From the NCBI GenBank assembly GCA_012513545.1, contig JAAZCB010001168.1, positions 1 through 9,813 of the forward strand: DNA of 9,813 bases. Reading direction: 5' to 3'. The notes under the pieces were generated by a model. It ran no database searches. It saw nothing but the letters and a program-made list of their open reading frames with translations, and had not been told where the DNA came from. Each line of letters begins with the position of its first letter. Position 1 is the first letter of the stretch. The translations under genes and the position numbers were made by a program. Shown here piece by piece: positions 6,348-9,813 of this stretch. The DNA comes from Clostridiaceae bacterium. GTDB taxonomy: Bacteria; Bacillota_A; Clostridia; Acetivibrionales; Acetivibrionaceae.

Positions 6348-7901
6348 TTAAGGATGAATATATAATGTTGTTCCAGACGGCGCACTAAATGTACCAGAAG
6401 CCTCGAAACTATTTTGAAAATCAACTTCAATATCCGAGCTGGCTTGTACGCTTACATTTTCAAACTTTACAATATCTCCAAAACAGGGGGTGTCTGAATT
6501 GATTGTTGCATCTTTAACAAGCCTAAGGCCTGGTAGCTCTGTTGTTGTATTATTTGAATCTAGCCAATCTCTCAATCTAGAACTGGATGAACCCCCACCT
6601 GTCCACGATGAATATATTTTTCCAAACCAATCAGATAAATTATTATCATACTGACCATTACAATCTGCATATCCTCCATGCAATTGTCCAACAACTTTAT
6701 GATCTTCATTAAAAAGAGGAGATCCAGAAGAACCCACTTCAGTAACACCGATATCCCAATCGATGACTCTCCAGTGATCAGCATTAGCATCATTATTTTC
6801 ACTAAGGTGATAAGTTGAAATCAAAGTATTATTTTCTACAGCTATTTTTTTTACATCGCCTTTAGGATGATGAATACAGATTCCACCTGTGGCAGCAGTA
6901 TTCTCTCTGTTCCAACCAGCATAATATGGATGATAATATTCATCCGGAGGATTGGACAATTCAACAAGAGTAAAATCACTACCCCTATGTGTTTGAAGGT
7001 CATAAGCCCATGTTGCGCGTAAAGTAGAACTATAAATATAATCAGATGCTATACCATCGCCTCCATTACATGATGGGCTTTCGTAATCAAACCAAAATGC
7101 TGAAGTCCCAGCATGTAGGCTTGTACTTATGCAATGATTAGCAGTTAATACATAAGGAGTACCATCATTATTGACATTATTTATGAGAAAACCACTACAC
7201 ATTACGCCTGTATAACCATTATATATTCTGCAGACTGCATACTTTTCAACTTGCCAACTATAACCAGTACTGCAATTAATATCGACCTCACATTGACCTG
7301 ACGAACCATACCATGCATCTTTATCTCTGTCTTGAAAAATATTCACATAATCGTGACATACTATACCAATAATCAACAGCCCAGAAAATTCTACATTTTT
7401 AGGTTCAATATAATCTATCACTATTGATTCTCCTTCAATTGGAAAGATCGGTAACATTTCTGACTCTGAATTATTTAAGTTTGTAAAAGCTCCTATTAAC
7501 TTGGTTCTATTAGTATTATAAATATAAAGTTCAGATTCAGGAGGGACCAAGTATTTGGTAAAAGTTACACCAACTGAAAATGCATCTTTTGATTTAATAC
7601 CAATAATCCAACGATTATATTTATTACTTTCAATAAATCTTGCATCTTTCTTTAAATCAATATTTACATTAAAGACTTTTGCAAAATGAAAAGATTTCTC
7701 AAATGAATGAGAGCTACCTATATTTTTTTCGAGTTCTGACTGTAAATCGAAAGGAGGCATCTCAATTGTCGGAATTAGTTCCTTTGAAATAAGATCAATA
7801 TTATATGGGTTAAATTTCAGACTATCCTTTTTTATTTGAGCAGCTGATTCTGCTTGAATAAATGAAAAATATATTATGCAAAGAATTATTATAGTTCTCA
7901 T
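6348..7901 (-). CDS. Secreted trypsin-fold serine protease, lysyl-endopeptidase-like
   Basis: This 517-residue protein has a signal peptide (about 1-21, ESAA before Gln22). Residues 23-200 form a beta-rich pro-region. The catalytic domain (about 203-450) shows the full triad: His256 in TANHC, Asp309 in GSDFTLVEL, and Ser392 in GSSGSP, the form of the Ser motif seen in lysyl endopeptidases (Achromobacter protease I type) instead of GDSGGP. Several Cys residues (204, 210, 224, 235, 257, 278, 342, 414) suit extracellular disulfides. A short tail (about 455-517) ending FQNSFEASGTFSAPSGTTLYIHP resembles the accessory region often found on Bacteroidota secreted proteins, but it is not a clear T9SS sorting domain. 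Likely cuts proteins outside the cytoplasm; Lys specificity is not proven. Its ATG lies 5 bp after the lipoprotein stop codon, as last gene of the cassette 1 operon. Confidence 0.88.
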   Translation of the reverse strand: MRTIIILCIIYFSFIQAESAAQIKKDSLKFNPYNIDLISKELIPTIEMPPFDLQSELEKNIGSSHSFEKSFHFAKVFNVNIDLKKDARFIESNKYNRWIIGIKSKDAFSVGVTFTKYLVPPESELYIYNTNRTKLIGAFTNLNNSESEMLPIFPIEGESIVIDYIEPKNVEFSGLLIIGIVCHDYVNIFQDRDKDAWYGSSGQCEVDINCSTGYSWQVEKYAVCRIYNGYTGVMCSGFLINNVNNDGTPYVLTANHCISTSLHAGTSAFWFDYESPSCNGGDGIASDYIYSSTLRATWAYDLQTHRGSDFTLVELSNPPDEYYHPYYAGWNRENTAATGGICIHHPKGDVKKIAVENNTLISTYHLSENNDANADHWRVIDWDIGVTEVGSSGSPLFNEDHKVVGQLHGGYADCNGQYDNNLSDWFGKIYSSWTGGGSSSSRLRDWLDSNNTTTELPGLRLVKDATINSDTPCFGDIVKFENVSVQASSDIEVDFQNSFEASGTFSAPSGTTLYIHP

Positions 7902-7906
7902 AGGTA

Positions 7907-8284
7907 TTATTTAACAGATTTGTAAAATTTGTCTCCATTTATTCCAGGATGATACTTATTTAAACCTTTGATAATTAAAGTATCTTGAGACTCATTTAGC
8001 CATATTTTAAAAGTACGCATAGGAACCAAAACCTTATCAGTCCCATAGTATTTTAATTGTATTTGTGAATCCTCAATTAAGAAATAATGATAAAAATGAT
8101 CTGAATGACCTGTAGTAAGTACTCTTCTTTCTAATATTGAATCCGTATGAAATATTAATTCATCATACTCGGTTATCGTATTAATCCACATACCTTCCAA
8201 GTCAGCAATTTCACAACAAATATTATCATTTCCTTTTTCACAGCTGAGAAGAAAAATAAAACCAATAATTAATAAATATTTCAT
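7907..8284 (-). CDS. Small lipocalin-like lipoprotein
   Basis: This 125-residue protein begins MKYLLIIGFIFLLSC, a lipoprotein signal with lipobox LLSC and lipidated Cys15. The mature part opens with DLEGMWINT (residues 28-36), the L-x-G-x-W pattern of bacterial lipocalin-like domains, continues as alternating beta-strands, and closes with GDKFYKSVK, also typical of that fold. It is shorter than many lipocalin-like lipoproteins but seems complete. It lies 11 bp after the S74/T9SS gene and 5 bp before the protease gene, so the three are probably cotranscribed. It could be an immunity or partner protein for the protease, or could bind a small ligand; neither is shown by the sequence. Confidence 0.78.
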   Translation of the reverse strand: MKYLLIIGFIFLLSCEKGNDNICCEIADLEGMWINTITEYDELIFHTDSILERRVLTTGHSDHFYHYFLIEDSQIQLKYYGTDKVLVPMRTFKIWLNESQDTLIIKGLNKYHPGINGDKFYKSVK

Positions 8285-8295
8285 AATTCATTTTT

Positions 8296-9249
8296 TTAGT
8301 CTGTTAAAATCATCCGTTTCGTATCAATTACCTTTCCATCAGTAATCAAAGTGTACATATACATTCCTGGATTTAACTCACCAGCATTGATTTTGATGTT
8401 TCCATTACCGTTTAGATGCAAATCATAGCTCTTTAGTTGCGTGCCGCTCATGTTATATATATAAATATTGGCGGACTTAACATCAATTGCAATAAAATAT
8501 TCAATATTAGTACTTTCGGTAAACGGATTAGGTAAATTTTGGCTGATATATGAGAGCTCAGAATTCTCAACTGCTGTTATTCCGTAATTTAAGGATGCAT
8601 TTTTTAATAGTTCTTCGGATTTTAAGTACTCAACTTCCGATTTAAGTTCACTGATAAGTGCATGTTGTTCCTGCATAGCATTTACCAATACAGGGATAAC
8701 CCGCGAATAGTCAATTGAATAAAGACCGGATGAGTCATCTTTATTTACAACTTCAGGCAATATTTGAAAAACTTCTTGCGATATAAAACCTATTTGGTTT
8801 TTCCTTTCTTCTTCCAGTCTTTCAATTACTTGAGGATCAGTAATTATATTCTGATCGTAAGCTATTTCCTTCTTTAAATCATATCTGACCCCCCTTAAAT
8901 TCAGGATTATGTACAGTGAATTATTCAAATCCTGAATATTTTCTTTTAGCACTGAATCACTTGGAGTATCGTGATTGTAACTCCACACATGTTGAAAAGC
9001 CTTATCGCTTTTCCCAAGATAGAATGCATTGGTCATGGATGGATAAACTTTAATTGTGTAACCTTCCGGCATAAATTTTAACTCACTATTACCGGAATAG
9101 ACCTTAAAAGGAGCTGAGACACTTAAATTATAATTACCATCGACAGGTGCACCTATTCCGACATCTCCACTGGAGTTCATTGTTATCTGAGGAAGACATG
9201 TTCCACCTAGCATAATTGCCAGACAAGTTAATAATGCTACTTTTTTCAT
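8296..9249 (-). CDS. Surface protein with peptidase S74 intramolecular chaperone domain and T9SS type A sorting domain
   Basis: This 317-residue protein has a signal peptide (about 1-20, Gln21 next) and a short N-terminal beta region (MNSSGDVGIGAPVDG). It then carries an S74 chaperone-of-endosialidase domain (about 97-195): SDSVLKENIQDLN, LRGVRYDL, QIGFISQEVFQILPEVV and YSIDYSRVIPVLVNAMQEQ. Ser97 and Lys102 have the spacing of the Ser-Lys dyad used for autocleavage in phage endosialidases. A coiled-coil stretch (about 188-215) follows. The end (about 236-317) is a T9SS type A sorting domain: SQNLPNPFTESTNIEYFI, VKSANIYIYNMSGTQL, LNPGMYMYTLITDGKVIDTKRMIL. It is likely trimerised through S74, exported and anchored at or released from the cell surface by T9SS. 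It is the first gene of the cassette 1 operon. Confidence 0.9.
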   Translation of the reverse strand: MKKVALLTCLAIMLGGTCLPQITMNSSGDVGIGAPVDGNYNLSVSAPFKVYSGNSELKFMPEGYTIKVYPSMTNAFYLGKSDKAFQHVWSYNHDTPSDSVLKENIQDLNNSLYIILNLRGVRYDLKKEIAYDQNIITDPQVIERLEEERKNQIGFISQEVFQILPEVVNKDDSSGLYSIDYSRVIPVLVNAMQEQHALISELKSEVEYLKSEELLKNASLNYGITAVENSELSYISQNLPNPFTESTNIEYFIAIDVKSANIYIYNMSGTQLKSYDLHLNGNGNIKINAGELNPGMYMYTLITDGKVIDTKRMILTD

Positions 9250-9530
9250 TTTGTTTGAATGTTAAGGTTTTTATTTGGAAATGAACTACGTCATAAACGG
9301 GTATTAGGTGCTTTTAAATCTGGCAACAATTGCAACATAACTGATTATTAACGATCACCTGTGCAAGAACCATTAAGATGAAGATATCGGTATGTTGTAT
9401 AAACATTGTTGCGTAACATCTTGATCAAATTAAAAATTTCCAAATTTTATCCAAAAAATGTTGATTAATTTTAGTTAAAAATTTAGTCATTATGTAAGAT
9501 TATTCTTATCAAATCTTTTTTAATAGCCAT
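9250..9530 (-). other. Long AT-rich leader of the cassette 1 operon
   Basis: About 280 bp between the 5'-side hairpin and the first gene of cassette 1, with no coding frame that I believe. It is strongly AT-rich at 9420-9530 and contains TTTG-rich stretches on the minus strand (complement of 9425-9460) that could supply a Bacteroidota -33/-7 promoter, but no copy is good enough to place. Near-palindromic TGTTACGCAACA (complement of about 9409-9420) and related CAACAATTGCAACA (9324-9337) are possible operator-like words. Together with the hairpin and site 4 this fills the gene-free stretch 9250-9813. Confidence 0.35.
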
Positions 9531-9594
9531 AAAAAGCAAGTGTGTTGCGGCGAAGTGACGGTTTCAGGGAAGGGCTGCAACAGTCTTGCTTTTG
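9531..9594 (-). repeat. 5'-side hairpin element, copy in cassette 1
   Basis: AAAAGCAAG (9532-9540) pairs with CTTGCTTTT (9585-9593). The inner stem TGTTGCGGC (9543-9551) pairs with GCTGCAACA (9574-9582), with one G.T at 9549/9576. The loop GCGAAGTGACGG...CAGGGAAGGGC aligns base for base with that of the copy at 4921-4985, while the inner stem is different. It lies 94 bp on the genic side of the cassette 1 boundary. Confidence 0.7.
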
Positions 9595-9682
9595 AAACGA
9601 GAGACTCATTTTCTATTTTAAAACCTGAGAGACTAAGTCCTCCTTGTGTTACAATTCTTTTTATATTACCATGTCGCTTTGT

Positions 9683-9812
9683 GCCTAACGTTTGACAGTA
9701 TGGTGCGTAGGCGCTGCAGACTACCCGCATTAAACAGAATGCTTTCTTTCACACCCCGAATTCGTATCCACCGTGAGCATACTTAGCCTATGCACTATAC
9801 TGTTTGTTGGGC
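9683..9812 (-). other. attC-like recombination site 4 (130 bp)
   Basis: Outer boxes GCCTAAC (9683-9689) and GTTGGGC (9806-9812) both fit the integron RYYYAAC/GTTRRRY consensus. Spacers are 5 nt (9690-9694) and 2 nt (9804-9805). The 18-bp stem pairs 9695-9712 with 9786-9803, with G.T at 9702/9796 and 9707/9791. It is the site that best fits the canonical attC rules and is the reference for the other three. The right outer box touches the window end, so anything beyond is unseen. Confidence 0.78.
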
Positions 9813-9813
9813 G
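9689..9813 (-). mobile_element. Partial integron-type cassette (right edge), 3' end only
   Basis: Only the attC-like end of this upstream cassette is inside the window. In gene orientation it ends with the G complementary to C9689. By the pairing rule of the complete cassettes, its 5' end should carry CGCCCAAC on the plus strand some distance beyond position 9813. Confidence 0.5.

Larger units (their letters stand above)
6039..9688 (-). mobile_element. Integron-type cassette 1 (3.65 kb, three genes)
   Basis: The ends are predicted G^TT cleavage points in sites 3 and 4. The terminal boxes GTTAGGCACTGAGCG (6159-6173) and the complement of 9675-9689 match at 13 of 15 positions, with the same TG-against-AA difference at positions 10-11 as in cassette 3. 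Contents in gene order: 5'-side hairpin, a leader of about 280 bp, S74/T9SS protein, lipoprotein, serine protease, 3'-side hairpin, attC-like site 3. The three genes are 5-11 bp apart and look like one operon. Confidence 0.68.

Noticed and set aside
6023..6430. 135-codon minus-strand frame over site 3
   Set aside because: It spans attC-like site 3 and the 3'-side hairpin and overlaps the protease 3' end in another frame; composition is not protein-like.
6348..6530. T9SS sorting domain on the protease
   Set aside because: The tail lacks the NPF, YNxxG and GxYxYxL pattern that is plain in the S74 protein; only a short accessory-like segment is present.
9509..9730. 73-codon minus-strand frame
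   Set aside because: It reads through the 5'-side hairpin into attC-like site 4; no signal peptide, start context or recognisable motif.
1..9813. CRISPR array, tRNA, rRNA or integrase gene
   Set aside because: No regularly spaced short direct repeats, no RNA-gene signatures and no tyrosine recombinase motifs were seen on either strand.

Overview
The window looks like part of a Bacteroidota chromosome. It is AT-rich. Exported proteins have a Gln right after the predicted signal-peptide cleavage site (the Bacteroidota Q-rule pattern), and one protein ends in a type IX secretion (T9SS) C-terminal sorting domain. Every recognised gene lies on the minus strand. No integrase, transposase, rRNA or tRNA gene is visible.

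The striking feature is the DNA between the genes. Four sites of 128-134 bp (600-727, 5052-5183, 6032-6165, 9683-9812) share an integron attC-like architecture: outer ...AAC / GTT... boxes, an asymmetric unpaired spacer (about 5 nt against 2 nt) and an 18-19 bp inner stem whose sequence differs at each site. Two G.T wobbles fall at the same stem positions in all four. The outer boxes match best between the two ends of each unit (site 2 left with site 1 right, site 3 left with site 2 right, site 4 left with site 3 right), as expected if each unit existed as a circular cassette. I therefore read the window as an integron-type cassette array running right to left: a partial cassette (9689-9813), cassette 1 (6039-9688), cassette 2 (5058-6038), cassette 3 (605-5057) and a partial cassette (1-604).

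Cassette 1 carries three genes: a peptidase S74 chaperone/T9SS surface protein, a lipocalin-like lipoprotein and a secreted trypsin-fold serine protease. Cassette 2 is a classical one-gene cassette encoding an exported protein of unknown function. Cassette 3 carries a zinc-ribbon membrane protein, a small gene broken by an in-frame TAG, and an exported WD40-type protein that ends at the linker normally followed by a caspase domain. The partial cassette at the left carries the start of another exported protein.

The two multi-gene cassettes, but not the one-gene cassette, contain two further hairpin families, one at each end of the gene block: 4921-4985 and 9531-9594 on the 5' side, 806-883 and 6206-6281 on the 3' side. 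These also have conserved outer boxes and covarying inner stems, and I know of no description of them. They may be a nested recombination or regulatory system. Nearly all cargo is predicted to be exported or membrane-bound, so the array may act as a store of exchangeable cell-envelope functions.
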